Shown piece after piece: positions 47,701-60,600 of a DNA stretch of 64,000 nucleotides (the stretch's first letter is position 1; every line of letters starts with the position of its first letter). The stretch covers positions 45,922,735 to 45,986,734 of the forward strand of contig NC_079503.1 in the NCBI RefSeq assembly GCF_030052815.1. The letters are read 5' to 3'. Origin of the DNA: Hevea brasiliensis (taxonomy: Eukaryota > Streptophyta > Magnoliopsida > Malpighiales > Euphorbiaceae). The notes under the pieces were generated by a model, which worked only from the letters and a program-made list of their open reading frames with translations, did not search any database and was not told the origin of the DNA. The position numbers and the translations under genes are program-made.

Positions 47701-48469
47701 AACAAAGGAGTGGATGAAGCTTATGCAAAACGGCTATGGAGGATTTCCCATTTCTTCATTTCGGCATGGATGGACCAAGTGAGGAAGATGAAGATGCATA
47801 TTGTATAATGGACTTACACCTGCCCTATTTGTGTTTAGTTTATTCCTTAGTGGTCCACTTACACAATTTAAAGCATATTATAAGTTTAACTTTCATTTAT
47901 TCCACATTAACCCATAATTTTTTGCTATTTATTTTAGGTACCATCAATTTAATTTTTTATTATATTTTCCAAGTGTAATATTATTTATTTTTAATGGACA
48001 TTTAGGTCAAAAGACAATTCGGGATGTCAAATGACCATAATGCCCCTGTTCGGGTTACATTCCCTATTTTTCGGTAACACCGGGTTTTGTCCGTTTTTCG
48101 ATTTCTCACTTCTCTTTATACTAATTAATTAATTTTTCTTTGATATTTCTAATGATATTTATACTTCAATAGGGGTCTCTTTAAGTCCTAAAAATATTTT
48201 CCAGGGTTCCCCACAATCCAGGGCCAGTCAACGGTCTACGCCGTGACTTCCCGGTGCGGTCACCCATCGCTAGGGTTCTCGGCTCGCTTAACTTGGTTAT
48301 ATTTCTTTGCTATTATTTTTCCTTTGTTTTTCTTGTATTTTCTTTTCTTGTATTTCATTATTTTATGTCTCCTCCCTCATATCAAAGTGTAGTTCTAGGC
48401 ATCCTAGCTGTCCGGACAACACTAGTCACCGGAACAGTAGAACGCACTACTGAACATAGGGGTGTTACA
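44782..48469 (-). repeat. G3 5' LTR (3688 bp)
   Basis: It is co-linear with 36214-39906, with the same four caattcgtcc copies (45681-45850) and conserved block (48256-48295). Several differences from the 3' copy are C/T at CG sites, for example cttcg versus ctttg. Confidence 0.95.
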
Positions 48470-48474
48470 CCAAA

Positions 48475-49182
48475 TGTCTTTTAATCATGTAAGATGATTA
48501 AAATTAAGATTAAATATAGGTTTGACACTTGGCACAATGTGATTGGGTCAATTAAACCTAGAACTAATCAGAGGGTGACATGTGGCAAGGGTTTAATGTG
48601 TTGACCTAGCTATATAAGTGTTGTTATGAATTAAAAATAACACAACCAGCAGCCTCTTTCTTTGGTGCCACCACCCAAGAAGGTTTCTCTCTTCTTCATC
48701 TTCTTCTCTCATCTTTCCAAGAGATTAACAAATAGTCTCTTGAATTAAAAATAGTAGAAATCGTTTCTAGTGTCCTGCTTACATCTTTAATCTCTTAAAA
48801 GGAAGAACTTGATTTTCTAATTAATAGAAAAAGCTTTAGAAGCTGTTCAAGGGCTGCCATAGGTGTTCTTGGTGTGGACAAGCTAGAGGGACAACATCTA
48901 GTGTCCTAAAGACGCATTTGAAAGGCACAAATACACTGCAGTGCATCAAGAGGTTAGTGTATTTGTTCTTGATCTAATCTAGGGTTCTAAAATTAATCTG
49001 ATTAATTTTAAAATCTTAAATGGCAAACACAGATCCAAAAACATATTAAAAGTGTTTTAATATGTTGTTTATCATTGAAATCAAATAGATAAAAATAAAT
49101 CTTGCATGATGCATGTGACCCTATGTGAAAATTTTTTAATTCAATGGTATAAACTTGTATTTTCTATGCTTCTGCTCCTTCA
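48475..49182 (+). repeat. C2 5' LTR, right part
   Basis: It resumes after the second ccaaa (48470-48474) with tgtcttttaatcatg and ends in CCTTCA at 49182. The hairpin here is degraded: atagtagaaa replaces acactagaaa on the left arm. Confidence 0.92.
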
Positions 49183-49184
49183 AT

Positions 49185-49197
49185 TGGTATTAGAGCC
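49185..49197 (+). other. C2 primer-binding site (initiator Met tRNA)
   Basis: TGGTATTAGAGCC has one mismatch to the canonical TGGTATCAGAGCC and lies two bases after the LTR. Confidence 0.88.
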
Positions 49198-50969
49198 ACT
49201 TTATTTGCCATTTATATTTTTGATTATATGATTTAATTGTGTGTTTTGATCATGAGATGATTTATCCATTGCTGGTTGCAATGGATGTGTGGCGGCATGC
49301 AAAAGAACACCTTCATGGTGCGTAAGGTTTGTGGCTTCATAGGTAGCTCAAGGTTTGGCTTTTTAATTTGTAATTGTTGTATGATCTAAAAGCTCATCCT
49401 ATGCCTAATTAAATTATTTAATTAGAATTTTAATCACACAATTAAATTTTGATTCAAATCAGAATTTAAAAAATTTTTTGAATGTGATTCAAATAAGAAT
49501 TTTCAAAGTTGTTTGAATGCGATTCAAATTTGAATTTTTAAAGTTGTTTGAATCATATTTAAATCTAATTTTTTAAAGTTGTTGGAATAATATTCAGATC
49601 TGAATTTTTAAAAATTGTTTGAATGTGATTCAAATCTGATTTTTTAAAAATTGTTTAAATGTGATTCAAATATGAATTTTTTAGGTTGTTTGAATATGAT
49701 TCAAATCTGAATTTTTAAATTTGTTTGAATGAGATTCAAATCTGAATTTTTAAATTTATTTTAATCATATTCAAATCTAGATTTTTAAGTTGAATATAAG
49801 ATATTCAATTTAATTTATGTATGTATGTTTTATTTAATTGTTAAATAGTGATATGCATAATGGATGATCATGGATTATAAAATACCAATGTGATTGGATT
49901 TATTTATTTTATGTTTCTTTGGGATTGTAAATTAATTAATTCATTTTAATTTATTTTGGGCATGTATTATTAAGTTTGTAATAATTTTTGGGTTGTAATT
50001 TCATTTATTTAAGTTCTTGTAAATTCGCCTTGGTATGCCAAGGATTACTATGTAATATTGGATTGTAAGAAGTTCAAGGAGGTCAAGAGCATTGGTAGGA
50101 CTAGTGGGAGGAATTCAAGATCAAGTGTTGATTATGTACTCCTTCAGTAACTCTTGTAAAATGAATGAATAAAATGCACCTAGGAATGTCCTTATTCAAA
50201 TCTCGGTGGCTCATAATTGAATCCCTTAGAAAGTCCATGATCGTACCATATTTACTGCTTATCCATAAATGCATGAGATGTATGGGAATGTATGCAATTC
50301 TATGATATATGCATGCTAAATAGATAATGTGCAAAGTGAGACCTTAATAGTAATTAGGATGACTATAAAATCTTCCAAACAAATGATTAAGTTGGAAATG
50401 CTATAATTAAAGTAATTATAACATGGGCCCTCCATTGGGGCAATTATTTTAGGAAATTTTAAATAGTTGTATAAGATGCAATTAATTTAAGAGATTTTCT
50501 TAAGAATAATTGTTAAGCATGAGATGTTGTAATATATGTAAATAGTTTGGTGGCCAATATTTGATGTACCTGAGGACATTAAAATTATTTGCATAATTAC
50601 TGGCTCAATGGGATCAACTTAACTAATGCAAGATAAGTCAATAATGGATGCACCTAAGATTTTGAGCATTAGGAGCTAGGTAAAGGATTGAACCTCACAT
50701 GAGATGTGATGGGAAAGGAGTTGCTCACTTATAGTTTATTGTAATTCCAATAACGGATGTACCTGAGGATGATCAATAGAATTATAAGAATTCAATCACC
50801 CACTAGAAATCCATCCAACTAGGATTTCCGTTTTCTACTTTGGAAGTGTAGGATTCGCTAAGTTAGTGGGAGGACTAATTTGATTAAAAGACCATAATCA
50901 TTTTGGTTAATTACATGATACATTTACTAATTAATATGGTTATTTTCTACAGTTAATTTTCTGATAATA
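49198..50969 (+). other. C2 leader
   Basis: This long untranslated leader before gag holds a 35-bp tandem array (49440-49800) and three copies of the 23-bp leader motif (near 50555-50577, 50640-50660 and 50749-50770). No coding sequence is convincing. Equivalent leaders exist in C1 and C3. Confidence 0.8.
49440..49800 (+). repeat. C2 leader tandem array (about 10 units of 35 bp)
   Basis: Units read gattcaaatctgaattttt plus a T/A-rich spacer with ttgtttgaatgt, and are degenerate. The core is close to palindromic (attca...tgaat). Confidence 0.85.
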
Positions 50970-51832
50970 ATGAGCACCGAACAACCACCACCATCCAATA
51001 TCCTTGCAAGCATACTTGATCGCACTAGGTTAACAGGACCTATTCTCTCTGATTGGCTAAGAAATTTGAAACTTATCCTGAACCTTGAACAAATAGGATA
51101 TGTTCTAGATTTAAATGTTCTTGGTCCCTTATCTGCAGAGGCCACTCCAGAGGAACATGAAACTTTGGATAAGTGGAAGGAGCATGATATGAGAGCTAAG
51201 TATTACATGCTTGCTTCCATGAGTAATGAGTTATAAAAGCAGCATGAGAACATGCAGAGTGCAAGTGAGATCCTCCTTCACATACAAGAGTTGTATGGTG
51301 AGCACAGTAGGAATGCTAGGTATGAGATATCTAGGCAGCTGTTCCGCATGAGGATGTCTGAGGGACAAAATGTTAGGGATCATGTCCACAAGATGATTCG
51401 GCTGATTGAGCAGTTGGAACATCTTGACTTCAACATGGATTTCCAACTACAGACGAATTTGATCCTTCAGTCCCTTCCTGAGTCTTTTGGGAATTTTGTG
51501 ACAAATTTCCATATGACGAAACAGGAATGCTCCTTAGCTGGTTTACTCAACATGCTGGTTATTGCCCCAAAGAATATGTTGGGCAATAAAGGAAAAGAGG
51601 TAGCTTTGATTGCATCTTCTTCTACTGGAAAGTCCAATAAGAAGAAGGGTAAAAAGAAAAAGAAACCTCAGATTCCTGGTCCTTCTAAGAAAATAGCTAA
51701 ACCGAAAGGGAAGACTAAAGCTGATGGAGGCAAAAGAAAGTGTTTCCACTACCAGAAGGATGGGCACTAGAAAAGGAACTGCCCAGAGTATCTTGCTTCT
51801 CTGAAGGACAAGAAAGATACACCTTCGGAAGG
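50970..51832 (+). pseudogene. C2 gag
   Basis: ATG at 50970 starts MSTEQPPPSNILASILDRTR. Capsid-like segments are SDWLRNLKLILNLEQIGYVL, ARYEISRQLFRMRMSEGQN, DFQLQTNLILQSLPESF and NFVTNFHMTKQE, followed by a Lys-rich tract (KKKGKKKKK). The zinc knuckle at 51741-51782 reads CFHYQKDGH-stop-KRNC: Tyr replaces the second Cys and the Trp codon became TAG. A further stop (CAA to TAA) follows MSNEL at 51234. Apart from these two stops frame 0 is continuous from Gag into Pol, which suggests a single polyprotein in the ancestor. Confidence 0.92.
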
Positions 51833-54800
51833 TATGTCCATATCTTGTTATTTAGATTCTGATGATATTCATAGTTCATTTATAGCTTGGGTTTTAAATA
51901 TTGGTGCCAGTTCTCACATTTCTAATGATATGCAGAAACTAGCAACTAGTAGCAGCTTGCGTTCTCAAGATGTTAGAGTCCGGATTGGCAATGGCTCAAT
52001 TGTTGAAGCTTTAGCCATAGGATCTAAATCTTTTTACATGTTTGGACACGTTTTGTGTTCGGATAATATTTTATATGTACCTGATGCTTTTAAGAATATC
52101 ATTTCTATATCTAGTTTGACTAGAAATGGCTATGAATTTCAATTCACAGATGATGTTTGCAATATTTATTTTGGAAATAAATATGTTGGTTTGGGTTATA
52201 TGAATGATGGTCTTTATTATTTGGATAATAATGACAAACACAAAATGAATGCAAGTGATCTAAATGAATGCACTGCCATGGTGAAAACCAACTCAAGTTC
52301 AAAATATATTTAGCACTTAAGGTTATGTCATGTTGCAGAAGATAGGATTGCAAAATTGGAGAAAATGGAGATTCTATCCTCATTGGGCTCTGAGCCTACT
52401 CCAACTTGTGCATCTTGCCCTCAGGGAAAAATGACTAGATCACCCTTTGTTGGACAAGGGCTAAGGGCTGAAAATATTTTGGAGCTAATACATAGTGATG
52501 TATGTGGTCCATTTAAGGAAATGGCTAGAGGCGGTTTTCATTACTTTATTACCTTTAATGATGATAAATCAAGGTTTGGGTATTTGTATTTGATGAAATA
52601 CAAACATGAATCCTTTAAAAAGTTCAAAGAATTTAAATCTGAAGTAGAAAATCAAACAGGAAAGAGTATTAAAGCTCTTCGATCAGATCATGGAGGTGAA
52701 TATTTAAGTACTGAATTTGATGAATACTTGAGAGAGCATAGCATTGTTTCCCAGCTAACTCCTCCAGGAATGCCACAACTAAATAGTGTATCTGAAAGGA
52801 GAAATCGTACCCTATTTGATATGGTATGTAGTATGATGAGCTATACTGATATGCCAATCTCCTTTTGGGGATTTGCATTAGAATCAGCTTTGTATATTCT
52901 GAATAGGATTCTATCAAAATCAATTTCTTCCACACCTTATGAGATATGGCATGGAAGAAAACCAAGTCTTAAGCATATTAAGATTTGGTATTGTCCAGCT
53001 TATATCAAAAAGCTGAACACTGATAAATTGGAAACCAAATCAGAAAAAGGTCGATTTGTTAGATATCTAAAAGATAGTTTTCGATATTATTTTTATTTGC
53101 CTACATCACAATAGGTTGAGGTGAGTAGAGATGTCACATTTCTTGAATAATAGTTTGTTCAAGAAGGAGGCAAAGGAAGGCAAATAGAGTTGCAATTGGA
53201 GAATTCTAACCAATCAACAAATCAAATGGATATAGATCCATCTAGTCAACCTACACCCATTGATGAAACATCTACAGCTGTTCCTCGTAGAACAACTAGG
53301 GTATCTCATCCACCAGTGAGATATGGTTTCCTTTATAAAGAAGAACAAGAGTTGTCTACTCATGAAGAAGTAAATCATGGAGATGATCCACTCACCTATG
53401 AAGAAGCTATATCAGATATAGACTCTTCAAAATGGATTGATGCTATGAAATCCGAGATTGATTCCATGTATAAGAATCAAGTTTGGGATCTTGTTGACCC
53501 ACCTGAAGGTATTGTACCTATAGGGAATAAATGGATTTTCAAGAAGAAAATTAGTTCTGATGGAAAGGTAGAGACCTATAAGGCAAGGCTAGTAGCAAAA
53601 GGGTTTCGCCAAAGGCAAGGAATCGACTATGAGGAGACTTTCTCGCCTGTTGCCATGCTTAAATCAATTAGGATTCTATTAGCAATAGCTACATATTATG
53701 ATTATGAGATTTGGCAGATGGATGTCAAAACAGCTTTTCTCAATGGATACATTGAAGAAAACATTTTCATGGAACAACCAAGGGTTTAAATCCCAAGATG
53801 GTTCCAAGGTATGCAAGCTAAAGCGATCCATTTATGGGTTGAAGCAAGCTTCGAGGATTTGGAACATCCATTTTGATGAAGCCATTAAATCCTTTGGTTT
53901 TATAAAAAATGAGGATGAGCCATGTGCATATAAAAAGGTTAGTGACAGTGTTATCACTTTCCTTGTCTTATATGTGGATAATATACTGTTGATGGGTAAT
54001 GACACAAGAATGTTGACAACTGAAAAGGTATGGTTGTCAAATACATTCTCCATGAAAGACTTAGGGGAGGCAACCTATATTCTTGGAATTGGCATCTATA
54101 GAGATAGAGTGAAAAGAACAATTGGCTTATCCCAAAGTCTATACTTGGAAAAGGTGTTAAAGAGGTTTAACATGCTTGATTCCAAGAGAGGATTGTTACC
54201 AGTGAGACATGGTATCCATCTTTCTAAAGAGATGTCTTTAAAGACACCTGAAGAAAGAGATAAGATGGCCAGGATTCCATATTCTTTGGCTGTTGGAAGT
54301 TTAATGTATGCAATGTTGTGTACTAGGTTGGATATCGCATATGCTATTAGTTTGACTAGCAGGTATCAATCCAATCCAGGTTTGGAACACTGGATAGCTG
54401 TCAAGAATATCCTTAAGTACTTGAGAAGAACTAAGGATTTATCCTTGATCTATGGAGGTGGAGACTTACAATTAGATAGTTATACTAATTCTGATTTCTA
54501 ATCAGATATCAATGATAGAAAGTCTACCTCTGGATATGTGTTCATTTGTAATGGAGGCGCAGTTAGTTGGAAGAGTTCCAAACAGAGCACGACTGCAAAT
54601 TCCATTACTGAGGCTGAGTATATTGCTGCATCAGATGCTACAAAGGAAGCTATTTGGATAAAGAAGTTCGTGACAGAACTTACAGTAGTTCCTTCCATTG
54701 AGTCAGTAGTTCCACTACACTGTGACAATAATGGAGCAGTCATATAGGCTAAGGAACCTAGGTCTCACCAAAAATCCAAACACATAGAAAGGCGCTACCA

Positions 54801-54957
54801 AATTATCAGAGAAATAGTTGGGCGAGGCAATGTAGCCATGCAGAAAATAGTATTAGCTGAATATCCAACTGATCCATTCACTAAGCCTATGTCACAGACT
54901 CAGCTAAACCGACATCTTAAGAAGATGGGTCTAAGATATTGTAATAAATGGCTCTAG
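51833..54957 (+). pseudogene. C2 pol: protease, integrase, reverse transcriptase, RNase H
   Basis: The protease motif WVLNIGASSHIS has Asn (51897-51899) where C1 has the catalytic Asp. The integrase HHCC domain (HLRLCH, CASC) follows a TGG to TAG stop. The core keeps all three acidic residues: IHSDVCGPF, LRSDHGGEYL and SVSERRNRT. The RT has VWDLVDPPEGIVPIGNKW, ETYKARLVAKGFRQRQGID, YDYEIWQMDVKTAFLNGYIE and, at 53971-53982, YVDN in place of YVDD. RNase H shows [38 protein letters not shown] and TKPMSQTQL. A one-base deletion near 53786 (ggg instead of gggg) shifts frame 0 to frame 1, and the final stop is at 54955-54957. The protein would lack protease and polymerase activity. Confidence 0.93.
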
Positions 54958-54971
54958 TGCTAGTGGGAGAT
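54958..54971 (+). other. C2 polypurine tract
   Basis: agtgggaga lies immediately before the 3' LTR and two bases after the pol stop. Confidence 0.8.
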
Positions 54972-55562
54972 TATTGGCAGTATGCCCTAGAGCATATCAT
55001 TTAGTATGTATCTTGTACATGTTTTTATTAATAAAAGGCAATTTCACTTTTCCTTTTACATAATATATTTATGTGTAATAGAAAAGTTCCATTGATATTT
55101 TGTTAGAAATTCTATTCTTAAGTTGTTAAGAATATGAGTAATAGTATTTCTAGTACAAAGTATCATAAATAGGTTCACAAATCGAAGATACTTCATAATA
55201 AGGACATGACTTATCCAGAACGATTGTATTCATGTTTGTTCCCAAGTTATTTATATGAGATATAAATAAGATAGAATAGTGAGTCTCATGCCATATGACA
55301 AACATGATAGGCACTTATAAATGATAAGTAGGCCGAACCAATGGCAGTTATGACAAGCACATGGAATTTACTCTTGTCATTGCATTGTCATAAATCATAT
55401 CAGTGCATATAATCTTTAGACCTGAGATAGCATAGTTATCTTGTATATAGGTGGTTTGAGTTTGATACTGCTTTCATACTTGTACTGTGCATGGGTATAT
55501 GGGCATGTGTTGGCTCCTACTAGTTATATATGGAGGTGAGTGTTGATCAAGATGGAATCTGT
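54972..55562 (+). repeat. C2 3' LTR, truncated by C3 (591 bp)
   Basis: It starts TATTGGCAGTATGCCC, in which the terminal TG has mutated to TA, and follows the 5' LTR to gatggaatctgt, where the C3 terminus begins. The remaining 1.5 kb should follow C3 beyond the window, beginning with a repeat of the last bases and tcctctaagt. Confidence 0.9.
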
Positions 55563-57674
55563 TGAAGGAACGGAAGCGTGAAAAACACAAGTTTATACCA
55601 TTGAATTCAAAAATTTTCACCTAGGGTCACATGCATCATGCAAGATTTATTTTTATCTATTTGATTTCAATGATAAACAACATATTAAAACTCTTTTAAT
55701 ATGTTTTTGGATCTGTATTTGCCATTTAAGATTTTAAAATTAATCAGATTAATTTTAGAACTCTAGATTAAATCAAGAACGATTACACTAACCTCTTGAT
55801 GCACTGCAGCGTGTCTGCGCCTTTGAGATTCATCTTCAAGACACCAGATGTTGTCCCTCTAGCTTGTCTACACCAAGAATACATATGGCGGCCCTTGAAC
55901 AGCTTTTAAAGCTTTTTTTATTAATTAGAAATTCAAGTTTTGCCTTTTAATAGATTAGATATGTAAACAGGACACTAGAAACAATTTCTAGTGTTCTTAA
56001 TTCAAGATATTGATGGCTAATCTCCTTGAATTGATGAGAGATGAAGAAGAATAGATGAAAAGCCTCAAAGTGGCATGACAAAGGATAGGAGTGGCTACTG
56101 GTTATTTTTTCTTTTCATAACCACACTTAAATAGCTAGGTTAACACATTAAACCCTTGCCACATGTCACCCTTTGATTAGCTCTAGGTTTAAGTGACCCA
56201 ATCACATTGTGCCAAGTGTCAAACCTATATTTATTCTTGATTTTAATCATCTTACATGATTAAAAAATATTTGGCAAGTTTATGTGTAATCCCATGTGTC
56301 ACCATCTCATGGTGCCACGTGTCACATTGTGAAATGACCAAAATGCCCCTTTGTCTTAATTTTGAGTTCTTAACCCAAAATAATTATTTTTCTTCTTCTA
56401 ATTAATTTATATCAAACATAAATTAATTAATTAATCTCTATTAATTAATTTCTCATTAATTAAATTCATATTTAAACACTTTAAATATAAATTTAATTTA
56501 TACTACACACCCAATAATCTAGATTTGGTTTCAAGTCATGCTAGGGGCTTCACAATTTAATTGCAAACCAAACCTATTTAATTAATCAATTAAACTCTTT
56601 AATTAATTAATTAATTAAATCATATTTAAATAGGTGATAACTTGTGTATGTGTGTGACTTACTAGGCTCATCACTAATTGGCAATGAGACATGATATCAA
56701 CTCTTAATATCATCAGAACTCTTTCTTACCATAAATGATTTCTCTAAATCATTTTATGAACCTTATAGACCATGGTTAACACCTAGCATAGCATGCCATG
56801 GCCACCCAATTAGTAATAAGGTTTACCTTAAATGAACCTATAATCATATGTTACCATGCACTAGAATCTCTCTGTTACAAAATCCCAACTCAAGCTGGAG
56901 TCATGGTTTATGTCAAACTCCACTTGCTATGAATATTATGTTCTCTTTTAATTCCAGTTTTTGATTAAAAAGATTTTCTCATCAGAAACTCTTTTCTGAA
57001 TAAATCTATCTGTCCTAGCCAGGAACTTGAAACATCAAGAACAATTAAATGAACATAGGATTTTATCTCTATTTACTTAGAGGAACAGATTCCATCTTGA
57101 TCAACATCTACCTCCATATATAACTAGTAGGAGCCAACACATGCCCATATACCCATACATAGTACAAGTATAAAAGCAGTATCAAACTCAAACTACCTAT
57201 ATACAAGATAATTGTGCTATCTCAGGTCTAAAGATTATATGCACTGATATAATTTATGACAAAACATTGACAAGAGTAAACTCCTTGTGCTTGTCATAAG
57301 TGTCACTGGTTCGGCCTACTTATCATTTATAAGTGCCTATCATATTTGTTATATGGCATGAGACTCACCATTCCATCTTATTTATATCTCATATAAATAA
57401 CTTGGGAACAAACATGAATACAATCTTTCTGGATAAGTCATGTCCTTATTATGAAGTATTCTCGATTGTGAACCTATTTATGGTACTTTGTGCTAGAAAT
57501 ATTGTCACTCATATTCTTAACAACTTAAGAATAATATTTCTAACAAAGTATCAATTGACCTTTTCTATTACACATAAATATATTATGTAAACGGAAAAGT
57601 GGAAATGCCTTTTATTAATAAAAATATGCACAAGATACATACTAAATGATATGCTCTAGGGCATACTACTAACA
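55563..57674 (-). repeat. C3 3' LTR (2112 bp)
   Basis: It reads tgaagg to actaaca on the plus strand. It contains the hairpin at 55972-55994, a TATA-like box at 56126-56133 and a G-box at 56314-56321, all on the minus strand. The 57333-57590 plus-strand reading frame is antisense to the LTR and is judged incidental. Confidence 0.95.
56314..56321 (-). promoter_or_regulatory. G-box in the C3 copia LTR
   Basis: GCCACGTG on the plus strand is the complement of CACGTGGC. It lies upstream of the TATA-like box at 56126-56133, as in S1 and S2. Regulatory use is inferred. Confidence 0.5.
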
Positions 57675-57688
57675 ATCTCCCACTAGCT
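57675..57688 (-). other. C3 polypurine tract
   Basis: On the minus strand agctagtgggagat abuts the 3' LTR, as in C2. Confidence 0.8.
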
Positions 57689-60600
57689 CTAGAGCCATTC
57701 ATTACAATATCTTAGACCTATCTTCTCAAGATGTCGGTCTAACTGAGTCTGTGACATAGGCTTAGCGAATGGATTAGCTGGATTTTCAGCTGATGCTATT
57801 TTCTGCATGGCTACATCGCCTCGCCCAACTATTTCTCTGATAATGTGGTAGCGCCTTTCTATGTGTTTGGATTTCTAGTGAGACCTTGGTTCCTTAGCCT
57901 GTATGACTGCTCCATTATTGTCACAGTGTAGTGGAACTTCTGACTCAATGGAAGGAACTACTGTAAGTTATGTCACGAACTTCTTTATCCAAACAGCTTC
58001 CTTTGCAGCATCTGATGCAGCAATATACTCAGCCTCTGTAGTGGAATCTACAGTCGTGCTCTTTTTGGAACTCTTCCAACTAACTGCACCTCCATTACAA
58101 ATGAACACATATCCAGAGGTAGACTTTCTATCATCGATACCTGATTGGAAATGAAAATCAGTATAACCATCCAATTGCAAGTCTCCACTTCCATAAATCA
58201 AGAATAAATCCTTAGTTCTTCTCAAGTACTTAAGGATATTCTTGACAACTATCCAGTGTTCCAAACCTGGATTGGATTGATACCTGCTAGTCAAACTAAC
58301 AGCATATGCGATATCCGGCCTAGTACACAACATTGCTTACATTGAACTTCCAATAGCCGAAGCATATGGAATCCTGGCCATCTTATCTCTTTCTTCAGGT
58401 GTCTTTGGAGACATCTCTTTAGAAAGATGGATACCATGTCTCACTAGCAACAATCCTCTCTTGGAATCAAGCATGTTAAACCTCTTTAACACCTTTTCCA
58501 AGTATAGACTTTGAGATAAACCAATTATTCTTTTCGCTCTATCTCTATAGATGCGAATCCCAAGAATATAGGTTGCCTCCCCTAAGTCTTTCATGGAGAA
58601 TGTATTTGACAACCATACCTTTATAGTCATCAACATACCTGTGTCATTACCCATCAATAGTATGTCATCCACATATAAGACAAGCAAAGTGATAGCACTG
58701 TCACTAACCTTCTTATATACACATGGCTCATCCTCATTTTTAATAAAACCAAAGGATTTAATGGCTTCATCAAAACGGATGTTCCAACTCCTCGAAGCTT
58801 GTTTCAACCCATAAATGAATCACTTTAGCTTGCATACCTTAGAACCATCTTGGGATTCAAAACCCCTAGGTTGTTCCATGAAAATGTTTTCTTCAATGTA
58901 TCCATTGAGAAAACATGTTTTGACATCCATCTGCCAAATCTCATAATCATAGTATGCAGCTATTGCTAATAAAATCCTAATTGATTTAAGCATGGCAACA
59001 GGCGAGAAAGTCTCCTCATAGTCGATTCCTTGCCTTTGGCGAAACCCTTTCGCTACTAGCCTTGCCTTATAGGTCTCTACCTTTCCATCAGAACCAATTT
59101 TCTTCTTGAAAACCCAATTATTCCCTATAGGTACAATACCTTCAGGTGGGTCAACAAGATCCCAAACTTGATTCTTATACATTGAATCAATTTCGGATTT
59201 CATAGAATTAATCCATTTTAAAGAGTCTATATCTGATATAGCTTCTTCATAGGTAAGTGGATCATCTCCATGATCTACTTCTTTATGAGTAGATAACTCT
59301 TGTTCTTCTTCATGAAGAAAACCATATCTCACTGGTGGGTGAGATACCCTGGTTGTTCTACGAGGAACAGCTGTAGATGTTTCATCAACAGGTATAGGTT
59401 GATTAGATGGATCTATATCCATTTGATCTGTTGGTTAGTCAGAATTCTCCAATTCTAACTCTATTTGCCTTCCTTTGCCTCCTTCTTGAACAAACTGTTG
59501 TTCAAGAAATGTGGCATCTCTACTTTTCACAACCTTTTGTGAAGTAGGCAAATAAAAATAATATCCAAAATTATCTTTTGGATATCCAACAAATCGACCT
59601 TTTTCTGATCTGGTCTCCAATTTATCAGTGTTCAGCTTTTTGATATAAGCTGGACAACCCCAAATCTTAACATGCTTAAGACTTTGTTTTCTTCCATGCC
59701 ATATCTCATAAGGTGTGGAAGAAACTGATTTTGATGGAATCCTATTCAGAATATACAAAGCTGATTCTAATGCAAATCCCCAAAAGAAGATTGGCATATT
59801 AGTATAGCTCATCATACTACGTACCATATTCAATAGGGTACGATTTCTCCTTTCAGATACACCATTTAGTTGTGGCGTTCCTGGAGGAGTCAGCTGAGAA
59901 ACAATGCCATGCTCTCTCAAGTATTCATCAAATTCAGTACTCAAATATTCACCTCCACGATCTGATCGAAGAGCTTTAATACTCTTTCCTGTTTGATTTT
60001 CTACTTTAGATTTAAATTCTTTGAACTTTTCAAAAGATTCATGTTTGTATTTCATCAAATACAAATACCCAAACCTTGATTTATCATCAGTAAAGGTAAT
60101 AAAATAATGAAAACCCCCTCTAGCCATTTCTTTAAATGGACCACATACATCACTATGTATTAGCTCCAAAATATTTTTAGCTCTTAGCCCTTGTCCAACA
60201 AAGGGTGATCTAGGCATTTTGCCCTGAAGGCAAGATTCACAAGTTGGAGTACGCTCAGAGCCCAATGAGGATAGAATCCCCATTTTCTCCAGTTTTGCAA
60301 TCGTATCTTCTGCAACATGACATAACCTTAAGTGCCAAATATATTTTGAACTTGAGTTGGTTTTCACCATGGCATTGCATTCATTTAGATCACTTGCATT
60401 CAATTTGTGTTTGTTATTATTATCCAAATAATAAAGACCATCATTCATATAACCCGAACCAACATATTTATTTCCAAAATAAATATTGCAAACATCATCT
60501 GTGAACTGAAATTCATAGCCATTTCTAGTCAAACTAGATATAGAAATGATGTTCTTAAAAGCATCAGGTACATATAAAATATTATCCAAACACAAAACAT

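Larger units (their letters stand above)
36214..48469 (-). mobile_element. G3: near full-length Ty3/gypsy chromovirus-type element
   Basis: This minus-strand element of 12.26 kb has both LTRs (3693 and 3688 bp), primer-binding site, gag, pol and polypurine tract, and a perfect 5-bp duplication. The first 250 bases of the two LTRs differ at six positions by eye, the lowest divergence in the window, so it is the youngest datable insertion. Gag-Pol has about five stops and at least two frameshifts, so it is not autonomous. Confidence 0.95.
34814..55562 (+). mobile_element. C2: Ty1/copia element inserted in the C1 5' LTR, carrying G3
   Basis: This plus-strand element has a 5' LTR split by G3 (34814-36213 and 48475-49182; 2108 bp when joined), primer-binding site, 1.79-kb leader, gag, pol, polypurine tract, and a 3' LTR cut at 55562 by C3. 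Comparing the first 250 bases of both LTRs by eye gives about 15 differences, more than for G3 (inside it) or C3 (inside its 3' LTR), which fits the nesting order. Pol has one clear frameshift and mutated protease and RT active sites. Confidence 0.92.

Noticed and set aside
49440..49800. Possible CRISPR-like array (regular 35-bp repeats)
   Set aside because: The repeats are contiguous and degenerate with no unique spacers, and lie in a plant copia leader. It is a tandem repeat.
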